Source: Rhodopseudomonas_A palustris_F
Lineage (GTDB): Bacteria; Pseudomonadota; Alphaproteobacteria; Rhizobiales; Xanthobacteraceae
Length of the DNA stretch: 64,000 nucleotides
Assembly (NCBI RefSeq): GCF_000013745.1
Contig: NC_007925.1
Span: 1,116,001 to 1,180,000 of the forward strand
Direction of reading: 5' to 3'
Below the pieces are notes generated by a model. The model had not been told where the DNA came from. It made no database searches and worked only from the letters and a program-made list of their open reading frames with translations. The position numbers and the translations under genes were made by a program. Of the stretch, positions 16,207 through 27,534 are shown one piece after another (within the stretch, counting starts at the first letter, position 1; each line of letters begins with the position of its first letter).

Positions 16207-16974
16207 ATGGCGCGTCTGCAAAACAAGACTGTCGTGATCACGGGCGGCGGCGGCGGCATAGGCGGGGCCACCTGTCGAAAATTCGCGCAAGAGGGCGCCG
16301 AGGTCGCGGTGCTGGATCTCAATCTCGAAGCGGCGGAGAAAGTAGCCGCCGAGATCCGCGCGGCCGGTGGCACCGCCGAGGCGTTCAAGTGCGACATCGC
16401 CGATCGGGCCAGCGTCAACGCCGCGGTGGCGGCGACGCAAACAAAGCTCGGCCCCATTGACGTGCTGGTCAACAACGCTGGCTGGGACATCTTTAAGCCT
16501 TTCGCCAAATCCGACCCCGGCGAGTGGGAGAAGCTGATCGCCATCAACCTGACCGGTGCACTGCATATGCATCACGCGGTCCTGCCGGGAATGGTCGAGC
16601 GCCGCTACGGGCGAATCGTCAATATCGCCTCCGATGCCGCGCGCGTCGGTTCCTCTGGCGAGGCAGTGTACGCGGCTTGCAAGGGCGGCCTGGTCGCCTT
16701 CTCAAAAACGCTGGCGCGCGAACATGCCCGCCACGGTATTACCGTGAACGTCGTTTGCCCCGGTCCAACCGATACCGCGCTGCTGGCCGGCGTCACCTCC
16801 GGCGCGCCCAATCCAGAAAAACTGGTGGAGGCCTTCACGAAGGCGATCCCGCTCGGGCGGCTCGGCCAGCCGGACGATCTCGCCGGCGCGATCGTGTTCT
16901 TCGGCAGCGACGAGGCATCGTTCGTCACCGGTCAGGTGCTGAGTGTCTCCGGCGGCCTGACCATGAACGGCTAA
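16207..16974 (+). CDS. badH: 2-hydroxycyclohexanecarboxyl-CoA dehydrogenase
   Basis: A 255-residue short-chain dehydrogenase that oxidises 2-hydroxycyclohexanecarboxyl-CoA to the 2-keto ester with NAD. The cofactor motif is TGGGGGIGGATCRKFA, the NNAG motif is present as VNNAGWD, and the catalytic Ser, Tyr and Lys are in ASDAARVGSSGEAVYAACKGG (Tyr-Ala-Ala-Cys-Lys). Asp-Leu-Asn after the second strand favours NAD. The start follows GAGAGGGAGTAAGCGGGG. It is the first gene of the alicyclic operon badHI-aliBA-badK. Confidence 0.9.
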   Translation: MARLQNKTVVITGGGGGIGGATCRKFAQEGAEVAVLDLNLEAAEKVAAEIRAAGGTAEAFKCDIADRASVNAAVAATQTKLGPIDVLVNNAGWDIFKPFAKSDPGEWEKLIAINLTGALHMHHAVLPGMVERRYGRIVNIASDAARVGSSGEAVYAACKGGLVAFSKTLAREHARHGITVNVVCPGPTDTALLAGVTSGAPNPEKLVEAFTKAIPLGRLGQPDDLAGAIVFFGSDEASFVTGQVLSVSGGLTMNG

Positions 16975-17001
16975 GCAAAAGCAACAACAGGAGGAAAGCT
17001 C

Positions 17002-17784
17002 ATGAAGTTCGAGGACCTGATCTACGACATCCGCAACGGCGTGGCCTGGATCATAATCAACCGCCCCGACAAGATGAACGCGTTCCGCGGTACCACCTGC
17101 GACGAGCTGATCAAGGCGCTTTACAAAGCTGGCTACGACAAGGACGTCGGCGCCATAGTGCTGACCGGCGCCGGCGATCGCGCCTTCTGCACCGGTGGCG
17201 ATCAGACCACCCATGACGGCAATTACGATGGCCGCGGCACCGTGGGCCTGCCGATGGAAGAACTGCACACCGCGATCCGCGACGTGCCGAAACCCGTCAT
17301 CGCCCGCGTCCAGGGATATGCGATCGGCGGCGGCAACGTGCTGGCGACGATCTGCGACCTGACGATCTGTTCGGAGAAAGCGATCTTCGGCCAGGTCGGC
17401 CCGAAGATGGGCTCGGTCGATCCGGGCTACGGCACGGCTTTCCTCGCCCGCGTGGTCGGCGAAAAGAAGGCGCGCGAAATCTGGTACATGTGCCGCCGCT
17501 ATTCCGGCAAGCAAGCCGAAGCCATGGGGCTGGCCAATCTCTGCGTGCCGCACGAGGAACTCGACGTCGAAGTGCAGAAATGGGGCGAAGAACTGTGCGA
17601 GCGCAGCCCGACCGCGCTCGCCATCGCTAAGCGCAGTTTTAACATGGACACCGCGCACCAGGCCGGCATCGCCGGCATGGGCATGTATGCGCTGAAGCTC
17701 TATTACGACACCGACGAGTCGCGCGAGGGCGTCAATGCGCTGAAGGAAAAGCGCAAGCCAGAATTCCGCAAATACATCAAGTGA
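17002..17784 (+). CDS. badI: 2-ketocyclohexanecarboxyl-CoA hydrolase
   Basis: A 260-residue crotonase-superfamily enzyme that opens the ring of 2-ketocyclohexanecarboxyl-CoA by hydrolysis, giving pimeloyl-CoA. It is close to the MenB branch: NRPDKMNAFRGTTCDELIKAL, the oxyanion loop GDRAFCTGGDQ and YAIGGGNVLATICDLTI, with the GSVDPGYGTAFLARVVG region typical of MenB and BadI. The start follows ACAGGAGGAAAGCTC, 27 bases after badH. Confidence 0.9.
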   Translation: MKFEDLIYDIRNGVAWIIINRPDKMNAFRGTTCDELIKALYKAGYDKDVGAIVLTGAGDRAFCTGGDQTTHDGNYDGRGTVGLPMEELHTAIRDVPKPVIARVQGYAIGGGNVLATICDLTICSEKAIFGQVGPKMGSVDPGYGTAFLARVVGEKKAREIWYMCRRYSGKQAEAMGLANLCVPHEELDVEVQKWGEELCERSPTALAIAKRSFNMDTAHQAGIAGMGMYALKLYYDTDESREGVNALKEKRKPEFRKYIK

Positions 17785-17811
17785 CGCCTTAGCCGGATCG
17801 TTGAGTGACCG

Positions 17812-17828
17812 CCGGGGGCATCCCCCGG
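17812..17828. other. GC hairpin between badI and aliB
   Basis: CCGGGGG-CAT-CCCCCGG gives a perfect seven-base-pair hairpin 28 bases after the badI stop and 29 before the aliB start. There is no T run, so it is more likely an mRNA-stability element than a full terminator. Confidence 0.5.
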
Positions 17829-17856
17829 TGTATGGACGCAATCAGGAGGCGGATCG

Positions 17857-19008
17857 GTGAACCCTTATCTCAATGAAGACCTGGTTGCGCTGGCCGATCA
17901 GGCCCGGCGATTTGCCATCGATCGCATCGCGCCCGGATTTCAGGAGCGCGACAAAACGCGCGTTCTTGACCGCGGCGTGATGAAGGCGATGGGTGAGATG
18001 GGATTTATCGCTCCAGAGCTGCCGGAAGTGTTCGGCGGTCTCGGCATGGGCAGCCTCGCCGCCGGCGTCATCCATGAGGAGGTCGCGCGCGCCGATCTCA
18101 GCATCTCCTACATCAATCTGCTGGCCTCACTGAACGGACAGATTTTGTCCCAGCACGGCCGGCCCGAGATCGCCAAGCCTTGGCTTACGAGGCTGCTGGC
18201 TGGCGATGCGCTGATCGCGATCGCGCTCACCGAGCCTCGCGGCGGGTCGGACGCCGCCAATCTGCGGCTGCGCGTCGAGCGCGACGGCGATAACTATATC
18301 GTCAATGGCGAGAAGACCTCGATCTCCGCCGCCGACCAGGCCGACGCCGCGGTGGTGTTCGGGCGCACAGGAACAGTTGAGTCCGGCGCGCATGGTGTCA
18401 CGGCGCTGCTGATTCCGATGGACCTGCCGGGGATTACCCGCAGCCGGTTCGACTGCCATGGCCAGCGCGCCATCGGCCGCGGCTCGCTGTTCTTCGAAAA
18501 CGTCCGCGTACCCGGCTCGCATCGCCTCGGCGATGAGAACAAGGGCTTCGTGCAGGTGATGCAGGGGTTCGATTTCTCGCGCGCGCTGATCGGGATGCAG
18601 GTGCTGGCGGTGGCGCGGGTCGCGCTCGAGGAAACCTGGGCCCATGTCGCGGAGCGGCAGGCGTTCGGTCAGCCGTTGTCGGCGTTCCAGGGCGTGTCGC
18701 ATCCGCTCGCCGATCTCGACACCCAGGTCGAAGCCGCGCGTCTGCTGTGCCTGCAGGCGCTGTGGCTGAAGGACAACGGCGCGCCACACAGCAGAGAAGC
18801 TGCGATGTGCAAATGGTGGGCGCCGAAACTCGCCTACGACGTCGTGCATGAGTGCCTGCTGACGCACGGCCATGGCGGGTACGATCGCGGCGTGATGGAG
18901 CAGCGCTTGCGCGACGTGCTCGGCTTCCAACTCGGCGACGGCACCGCCCAGATCATGAAGACCGTCATCGCGCGCAGCCGGGCCGGCCGCGCCGCCGTTC
19001 CGGCGTGA
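17857..19008 (+). CDS. aliB: Cyclohexanecarboxyl-CoA dehydrogenase
   Basis: A 383-residue acyl-CoA dehydrogenase that introduces the first double bond into cyclohexanecarboxyl-CoA. FAD-binding signature IAIALTEPRGGSDAANLRL and the C-terminal domain HGHGGYDRGVMEQRLRDVL are visible. The place where many acyl-CoA dehydrogenases carry the catalytic Glu in the YEGT motif reads FQLGDGTAQIMK, with Asp rather than Glu; this has been noted for alicyclic acyl-CoA dehydrogenases. The start is GTG at 17857 after TCAGGAGG. Confidence 0.85.
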   Translation: MNPYLNEDLVALADQARRFAIDRIAPGFQERDKTRVLDRGVMKAMGEMGFIAPELPEVFGGLGMGSLAAGVIHEEVARADLSISYINLLASLNGQILSQHGRPEIAKPWLTRLLAGDALIAIALTEPRGGSDAANLRLRVERDGDNYIVNGEKTSISAADQADAAVVFGRTGTVESGAHGVTALLIPMDLPGITRSRFDCHGQRAIGRGSLFFENVRVPGSHRLGDENKGFVQVMQGFDFSRALIGMQVLAVARVALEETWAHVAERQAFGQPLSAFQGVSHPLADLDTQVEAARLLCLQALWLKDNGAPHSREAAMCKWWAPKLAYDVVHECLLTHGHGGYDRGVMEQRLRDVLGFQLGDGTAQIMKTVIARSRAGRAAVPA

Positions 19009-19054
19009 GCAGCGCGCCAGCACAGACGACACCCACATACAGGGGGAGATCATC

Positions 19055-20698
<1,644 letters not shown>

Positions 20699-20784
20699 GA
20701 CAGTCAACGCCAATCGCCGACCCTACGCCGGTCGGCATGCATGAGACATCGTCAGCGCGCTGTATGGAGTGAGGGAGCAAGCTT

Positions 20785-21561
20785 GTGGCAGAGAACGTGA
20801 TCATCGTCGAACGAGAAGGCCGAGTCGGACTCGTCACGCTCAACCGCCCGGAGATGCTCAACGCGCTCAACGACGAGTTGATGGATGCGCTCGGCACGGC
20901 ACTGCGCGATTTCGACGCCGACGATGACATCGGCGCCATCGTGATCGCCGGCAGCGCGCGGGCCTTCGCCGCGGGCGCCGATATCGCCGTCATGGCCGAG
21001 TGGAGCTACAGCGACGTCTACAAGTCGAACTTCGTCACCCGGAACTGGGAGACCATCCGGCAGGTGCGCAAACCGGTGCTGGCCTCGGTCGCGGGTCTGG
21101 CCTATGGCGGCGGATGCGAATTGGCGCTGGCCTGCGACATCATCGTCGCCGCGCGCAGCGCCAAATTCGCGCTGCCGGAGATCAAGCTTGGCCTATTGCC
21201 CGGCGCCGGCGGCACCCAGCGGCTGCCGCGCGCCATCGGCAAGGCCAAGGCGATGGACATGTGCCTGTCCGGCCGTCCGCTCGAGGCCGACGAGGCCGAC
21301 TGCTACGGGCTGGTGTCGCGCGTGGTCGATGACGACAAGCTCCGCGAAGAGACCTTGAAGCTTGCGATGACCATCGCGTCGTTCTCCGCCCCCGCATTGA
21401 TGGTGCTGAAGGAAACCCTCAATCGCGCGTTCGAGACGCCGCTGAGCGAGGGCATATTGTTTGAACGGCGGGAAATGCATGCCCGGTTCGCGGCGCCGGA
21501 TGCCCGCGAAGGCATCACGGCATTTCTGGAGAAGCGGAAGCCGAACTTCACCCATCGCTGA
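20785..21561 (+). CDS. badK: Cyclohex-1-ene-1-carboxyl-CoA hydratase
   Basis: A 258-residue enoyl-CoA hydratase adding water to cyclohex-1-enecarboxyl-CoA. The oxyanion-hole segments are RAFAAGADIAVMAEWSY and GLAYGGGCELALACDII, and the catalytic glutamates lie in ALPEIKLGLLPGAGGTQRLPR, as in true hydratases. The start is GTG at 20785 after GAGGGAGCAAGCTT. It supplies the substrate of BadH. Confidence 0.88.
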   Translation: MAENVIIVEREGRVGLVTLNRPEMLNALNDELMDALGTALRDFDADDDIGAIVIAGSARAFAAGADIAVMAEWSYSDVYKSNFVTRNWETIRQVRKPVLASVAGLAYGGGCELALACDIIVAARSAKFALPEIKLGLLPGAGGTQRLPRAIGKAKAMDMCLSGRPLEADEADCYGLVSRVVDDDKLREETLKLAMTIASFSAPALMVLKETLNRAFETPLSEGILFERREMHARFAAPDAREGITAFLEKRKPNFTHR

Positions 21562-21627
21562 TCCAGGCAGATCGCCCAACTCGCGCGGTCCCGCCACCGC
21601 GTCGCGTTGTTCACTCAGGAGCTTCAA

Positions 21628-22818
<1,191 letters not shown>

Positions 22819-22905
22819 GCCATTTCGCTTAGCGCCCTTTGCTGCGTGGGTGCAGATCGCGCCGGTGTACGTTGCTGGTGATGCCAATGCAATGCGTCGA
22901 TCAAC

Positions 22906-23935
22906 ATGCTGCGCGGAGAGCGCAACAAGGCGCGCCTGCAGATCCGCGAGAAATTCCCGGCCTATGCCGACCTGGTGTCGCCAAAGCCGCCCACTGTTAA
23001 GCAGATCAAAGCCACGTTGGTCGATGACGAGGCGCTGCTGTCATTCTATTTGGGCCAGAACGGCAGCTTTGTCTGGGCGGTCCCAAGACCGGCCCGGTGG
23101 TCTTCGCCGCGATCAACGCCACCAGCGGCGAATTGAATCCGGGGTGCGCAAGCTGCGCGAGGCGTTGGAGCCACAGGCGGCAATGATTTCCGATATTCCC
23201 GAATTCGATCTGAAGCTGGGTTACGAGCTCTATTCGTTGCTGTTGAAGCCGGTCGAAAGCGGCTGGAAGCCTGCGAAAAACCTGATCGTGGTCACCAACG
23301 GCGCGCTCGGTCTGCTGCCGCTGTAGTTGCTGCCGACCGCGCCGAGCGAGGTCAAGCCTGACGACGATCCACTCTTTATCGGCTACCGCAATGTGCCGTG
23401 GCTGGCGCGCACTCACGCGGTGACGACGGTGCTCCGCAGCGGCGTTGCGGACTCTGCGCAATCTGCCGCCCGGCAAGCCAAATCGGGGCGAGTTGATAGC
23501 GTTCGGCGACTCCTATTTCAGCCTTGAGCAGCAGGCCGAGGCCGAGAAAACTAACTCGTCGATGCTGGTAGCCGACGCCGGTAGCAACGTTAGACGCGGA
23601 GTGCCGCTGAAGCGGCGCAGTAGCCCGAAACTGGAAGGCGTCGAAAGTGCCGACCTCGCAATGCTGCCGCGGCTTCCCGACACCGCCGAAGAATTGAAAT
23701 CAATCGCGCTGGCATTGCAGGCCGATCCGTCGAAGGTGCTCAATCTCGGCAAACAAGCCAACGAGCAGAGCGTGAAGGCACTCAATCTCTCGGGTTTCAA
23801 AGTGCTGGCATTCGCGACCCACGGCCTGGTCCCCGGCGAATTGAACAGGCCGACCCAACCGGCGCTGGCGCTTTCCTCGCCGGCCGTCGCGATCTTGCGC
23901 TTTGATGGCACTCCCATGGCCCCGAAACACCATCC
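22906..23935 (+). pseudogene. CHAT-domain protein remnant, several frameshifts
   Basis: Pieces of one CHAT-type protease-like protein run through successive frames: ALLSFYLGQNGSFVWAVP (22906-23100), KLREALEPQAAMISDIPEFDL to VVTNGALGLLPL ending in TAG (23140-23326), DPLFIGYRNVPWLARTHAVTTV (23330-23440), and GELIAFGDSYFS to VLAFATHGLVPGELN and PALALSSPA (23480-23890). The ATHG motif holds the catalytic histidine of the CHAT fold; the downstream part with the catalytic cysteine is missing. The gene has at least three frame breaks and an internal stop, so it is dead. CHAT proteins of this sort often accompany tetratricopeptide regions, of which nothing remains. Confidence 0.75.
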
Positions 23936-24499
23936 CACGCCCCTGTCCGGCGGCGACAGTGAACCAGCGGTGGCCGGGGCCGTTGTGGGGCAGCCCGCCA
24001 AACGCCGGGTTGCCTCAGCCAGCGGCGCGGCGGAGGGTGAAAAGGCCGAGATCGAGGGGGGTAATCGGATGAATCCCTCTCCCGCTACCACTGATCCCCT
24101 CCCACTGAACGTCTCGGGAACGAATCCGAATTCGTCAATTGTACGGTCGTCCCTAAACTCCGACGCGCGGACCGCTTGCGATTTGCCGATCGACGCCATT
24201 CCGCCGCCGAGGATCCTCACCGCAGCAAGCCCGAAAGCGGACGCCGTGGCGCGCGGGATTGAGCCGCGCCGAGCTGCGAGCACTTCAGCTTGATGGCTTG
24301 CGCCGCGTTCCAGGTCACATCATAGCTGATGCGCAGTTGCGATACCTCGGTGATTGGATGCTGCAGCGCGCCCGCTACATGACGCTGGAAACCATCGCCC
24401 CGATCGGCGACGATCCCGCCGTCAGCCTCCCGGCATCCGCCAGCTGACCGGCCCGGACCAACCCGGCAGTCGCGGTGACCCGCCGCCAGCTACACCGCG
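23936..24499. other. Gap with a possible gene remnant, otherwise nothing recognised
   Basis: About 560 bases between the CHAT remnant and the Fic gene. The frame at 24259-24447 (plus strand) encodes RRVPGHIIADAQLRYLGDWM and continues to a stop at 24447 with protein-like composition, but it has no start context and I do not recognise a family. It may be the 3' end of another decayed gene. The rest shows no convincing coding, RNA or repeat feature. Confidence 0.4.
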
Positions 24500-26050
24500 T
24501 CAGGGGACACGATTCTCGAACCCGTCGAATGCCTCGCGCACGACATCTTCGATCTGTGCGATTTCTTCGTCCTTCAATGCCTTGAATTCACGCTCTCTGC
24601 GCTTCTTCGAGAGCGTTCCTTTGTTTTGGCGGATGAACAGCAGCAGGTCGTCGGCGAGACGGTCGGGCATCTCGACCGTGTCCATGATCTTGCGGCGCGC
24701 TTCGTCGTGGCGGCGCAGATAATCAATTTCATGCGGCAGATCATGCTCAATGGTGTGCGCGACGCACTGATAGAGAAATTCGGCTTCTTCCGTACAGTCG
24801 AAATATCGGTACAGGTCGGCTGTGTCGTTTGTCACATCGACGTTGCGGTCGGGTGTCGCTTTCCACTCAATGTAATCCATGAGCGGACCCGAATGCGCCT
24901 GTAATGTCGTGCGGTAATCGTCGATCCGGTCCAGCATGACGGACGAGACCGGAAACACCATGCCGGGTGGCGTGAATTTGCGCTCTGCAAGGACGTGGTG
25001 GATCAGGCAGCGGTGAAGACGCCCGTTGCCGTCCTGGAAGGGATGGACATAGACAAATCCGAAGGCCGTGCATGCCGCTTGCAGGACCGCATCCATGCCG
25101 TCATCCCGCATCCGCGTGTTGGTGGCGATCATGCCCTTCATCAAGCTGTCGAGATCATCGGGCCGCGCGCCGATGAATTCCGGCATCGGATTGTTCTCGT
25201 GATCCCGTTCGCCGACAAAAACGCCGTCAGGGCGAAGACCGGGGCGGATAAGCCGGTTGTCTTCGATCAGGACGCCGTGAAGCCGGTTGATCTCATCCAG
25301 CGTAAGCGCATGTTTCCCGGCCTGGACGACCGCACGTCCCCAGCGCTCAAGCCTGTTGCGCGGCGGGTGTTCGCCCTCGATCTCAAAACTCGCGCGGCTG
25401 TCCGCCAGTAGAAGAAAGCTGGCGGCGCGGGCAACGACGTGCCCGCCGGTGCGGCCGACGGTGTCACGCGCTTTGGCCGCAAGGCCGCTTTCGGTGAATG
25501 CGGCAAGTGCAGGTGTGCGGCGGATGATCGGAATAAAGTCCTTCGTTCCGAGCAGATTGTCCCGGACACGGTGCCTCTTGGAGACTTTCGGCTTGCCCGT
25601 GAAGTAGGCTTTGGGGTCGAGCAAATCGACCGCCGCTATAGCCGGGGATTCCGCAACGTCTAGCATTTCTCCCGTCAGCGTCTCGTATAGAAACCAGACG
25701 CGGCGCGTCGGCACGCCGGTCGGCGCTTCGCGGACGAATGCTTCGATTGCCGATTTCGGCACCGCCTTGAACACCCGTTTTAGGACGAGCAGATCCAGAT
25801 CCTCATGGCGGAGGGCAAAGTTCAGGTGGGCGGAAAGGGTTTCGCCCGGCCAATAGCGCTTGTCGAAAAGCCGCCATTCGGCTTGATCGCGAGAACTGCC
25901 GCGAATGTGCTTTTCGGAAATCGCGCACGGGCGGCGCACCGGAGCCTTGACGGCCAGCGCATGCACCAGAGCCGACAAGCCCACAGGCCTTGCCTCATCC
26001 GGCAGGAGCTTGTCCTGGAAGAGGTGCGGGGTGGCTAAGGCCAGGTCCAT
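24500..26050 (-). CDS. Fic-domain protein (predicted AMPylase with internal inhibitory helix)
   Basis: A 516-residue Fic-family protein, predicted to transfer AMP or another nucleotide moiety to a target protein. The Fic core motif HPFQDGNGRLHR (HPFx[D/E]GNGRxxR) is intact. An inhibitory-helix motif SFEIEG, matching [S/T]xxxE[G/N], precedes it by about 110 residues, so it is a class II Fic protein that restrains itself. The C-terminal part after the Fic domain carries a charged helical region (KKRREREFKALKDEEIAQIE) and may be a winged-helix tail. ATG at 26050 is preferred; a TTG at 26068 would add six residues. No antitoxin gene is seen beside it. Confidence 0.82.
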   Translation of the reverse strand: MDLALATPHLFQDKLLPDEARPVGLSALVHALAVKAPVRRPCAISEKHIRGSSRDQAEWRLFDKRYWPGETLSAHLNFALRHEDLDLLVLKRVFKAVPKSAIEAFVREAPTGVPTRRVWFLYETLTGEMLDVAESPAIAAVDLLDPKAYFTGKPKVSKRHRVRDNLLGTKDFIPIIRRTPALAAFTESGLAAKARDTVGRTGGHVVARAASFLLLADSRASFEIEGEHPPRNRLERWGRAVVQAGKHALTLDEINRLHGVLIEDNRLIRPGLRPDGVFVGERDHENNPMPEFIGARPDDLDSLMKGMIATNTRMRDDGMDAVLQAACTAFGFVYVHPFQDGNGRLHRCLIHHVLAERKFTPPGMVFPVSSVMLDRIDDYRTTLQAHSGPLMDYIEWKATPDRNVDVTNDTADLYRYFDCTEEAEFLYQCVAHTIEHDLPHEIDYLRRHDEARRKIMDTVEMPDRLADDLLLFIRQNKGTLSKKRREREFKALKDEEIAQIEDVVREAFDGFENRVP

Positions 26051-26051
26051 G

Positions 26052-26188
26052 GTCGAAAACCCATTCAAATAGTCGATTCAGGCGCCAAAACGAGCCACAT
26101 TGTCGAAAACCACCGTAACAGAGTTCTCGTCGAAAACCAGTTCAAGACGTCATAAATCTCTTCAAAATCATTATTCGAGTCGAAAAGC
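26052..26188. repeat. Four GTCGAAAA repeats upstream of the Fic gene
   Basis: GTCGAAAACC occurs at 26052, 26102 and 26129, and GTCGAAAAGC at 26179. The spacing is 50, 27 and 50 bases. In the Fic orientation they read GGTTTTCGAC and the first touches the ATG. The even spacing suggests an operator array; no other explanation is seen. Confidence 0.6.
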
Positions 26189-26299
26189 TCTCCAAGGTAG
26201 CGTTGGTGCGCATACCGGCCAGCGGCGGCAGCAGCGGCACGCCGCGGTGCCGCAGGCCCTGCAGCAAATGCTGCTGCTGCTCGTAAGCCTCCGCTTTTT

Positions 26300-26440
26300 T
26301 GCGAGTTCGAAGAACGAGCAAGTCCGGAATTACTCCCGGCGGTGGTTATGAATTTCGGGTTCACTCGTAGCTGACGCTGCTCGTGCCCGGAATGACGGCC
26401 CGGGACTCTTGAACCGCATCAATCCTAACCGAAAATGCTC
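26300..26440 (+). repeat. Partial MITE-like repeat, copy A
   Basis: About 140 bases matching the repeat at 38856-39056 from GCGAGTTCGAAGAACGAGCA through CGGGACTCTTGAACCGCA to the end CAATCCTAACCGAAAATGCTC. The left terminal repeat and about 55 bases are missing. It lies between the Fic promoter region and the end of the DeoR-type regulator gene. Confidence 0.8.
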
Positions 26441-26486
26441 CAGGATTGCGGTGGTCGAGCTATGCGAAAATACCCTTCGCCGCAAA

Positions 26487-27281
26487 TTATCCTTCGCTGG
26501 CGACCTGTATTTGGATGTTCTTCTGACGCAGCAGCGCAGTGATCTGGTCCGGCGGAACCTGGTCGGAGACGACGAGGGAAAAACGGCTCCAATCACACAT
26601 GAAAACTGGCGCCTTGACGTCGAATTTGCGGTTGTCGATCACCAGTACGACGCGATCTGCAATGCTCATCAGGGTTTGCTTGACCAGGCGCTCCACGTCG
26701 CCCAACGCATACACACCCCGCTCGTCCACGGCCGCGGCGCCCATGTAGAAGGTCCGCACGCTCAGGCGTTGCGCGCATTCCACGGTAAAGGAGCCGACCA
26801 GCGCGCGGCTCGGCCGGTAGAGGTCGCCGCCCAGCGCGATGGTCTTGGTCATCGGCCGATCGATCAAGAGATCGAGCACCGGAATCGAATGGGTGACGAC
26901 GGTGCCGTCGAAATCCTCCGGCAACGCGCGGGCGACCTGAAACGCCGTGGTGCCGGCGTCGATGGCGATCACATCGCCCGGCAGCACCTCGCTGGCGGCG
27001 ATCCGTCCGACCATTTCCTTCGCGGTGGTCGCAGCTGCGGCGCGGCGTTGGTATTCCGTTTCGGATTCGTCGTGCGAGCTCGGCAGTCGCAACGTGCCAC
27101 GCAACGCAATCAGCCGACCTTCCTCGTGCAGGCGTCGCGCATCGCGCCGCACCGTCATTTCCGACACCCCCAACTCTTTCGCGACCTCGCCGATGGTGAG
27201 GAAACCAAGATTTTTGAGCTGGTCGATGATCGCCCCGCGCCGGGCAGGCGCATCTCGGTAGCGCAGGTTGTCGGGAGCCAT
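26487..27281 (-). CDS. DeoR-family repressor, CsqR/YihW-like
   Basis: A 264-residue DeoR-type regulator. The N-terminal helix-turn-helix reads FLTIGEVAKELGVSEMTVRRDARRL, followed by the sugar-phosphate-sensing domain with IAIDAGTTAFQVARAL, the effector motif GGDLYRPSRALVG and FYMGAAAVDERGV. The ATG at 27281 fits; a longer frame up to 27341 lacks homology. It is divergent from the kinase of the sulfoglycolysis-like cluster, as E. coli yihW (csqR) is linked to the yih genes. Two tandem CTAACAGATT copies in the shared gap may be its operator. The effector is probably a sulfosugar phosphate or free sulfosugar, by analogy. Confidence 0.78.
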   Translation of the reverse strand: MAPDNLRYRDAPARRGAIIDQLKNLGFLTIGEVAKELGVSEMTVRRDARRLHEEGRLIALRGTLRLPSSHDESETEYQRRAAAATTAKEMVGRIAASEVLPGDVIAIDAGTTAFQVARALPEDFDGTVVTHSIPVLDLLIDRPMTKTIALGGDLYRPSRALVGSFTVECAQRLSVRTFYMGAAAVDERGVYALGDVERLVKQTLMSIADRVVLVIDNRKFDVKAPVFMCDWSRFSLVVSDQVPPDQITALLRQKNIQIQVASEG

Positions 27282-27345
27282 TGTCGCGGGTCTCTTTCCT
27301 CGGGTCTCGCCAGGGCGGGGGATGCGCCGGCAGTTTGTCAAATAT

Positions 27346-27365
27346 CTAACAGATTCTAACAGATT
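27346..27365. promoter_or_regulatory. Tandem 10-base repeat in the regulator-kinase gap
   Basis: CTAACAGATT is repeated twice with no gap, one helical turn apart, 64 bases upstream of the regulator start and 170 upstream of the kinase start. DeoR-type proteins often bind tandem direct repeats. A role as operator is inferred. Confidence 0.5.
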
Positions 27366-27534
27366 CGGGCGTGCGGCGTGGCCTCGGCGTGAGGGCCGGG
27401 GGCTTCAGTTGCACTGCAGCACAAGATTAATGGCAAAACGCCGCGCGCCAGTCGTTATTTTATGGACAAACAAAGTCTGATGTTGTCATCTTTATCACAC
27501 ATTTGGTTACGCCGGTGATCAAGGAGAGGTGATT

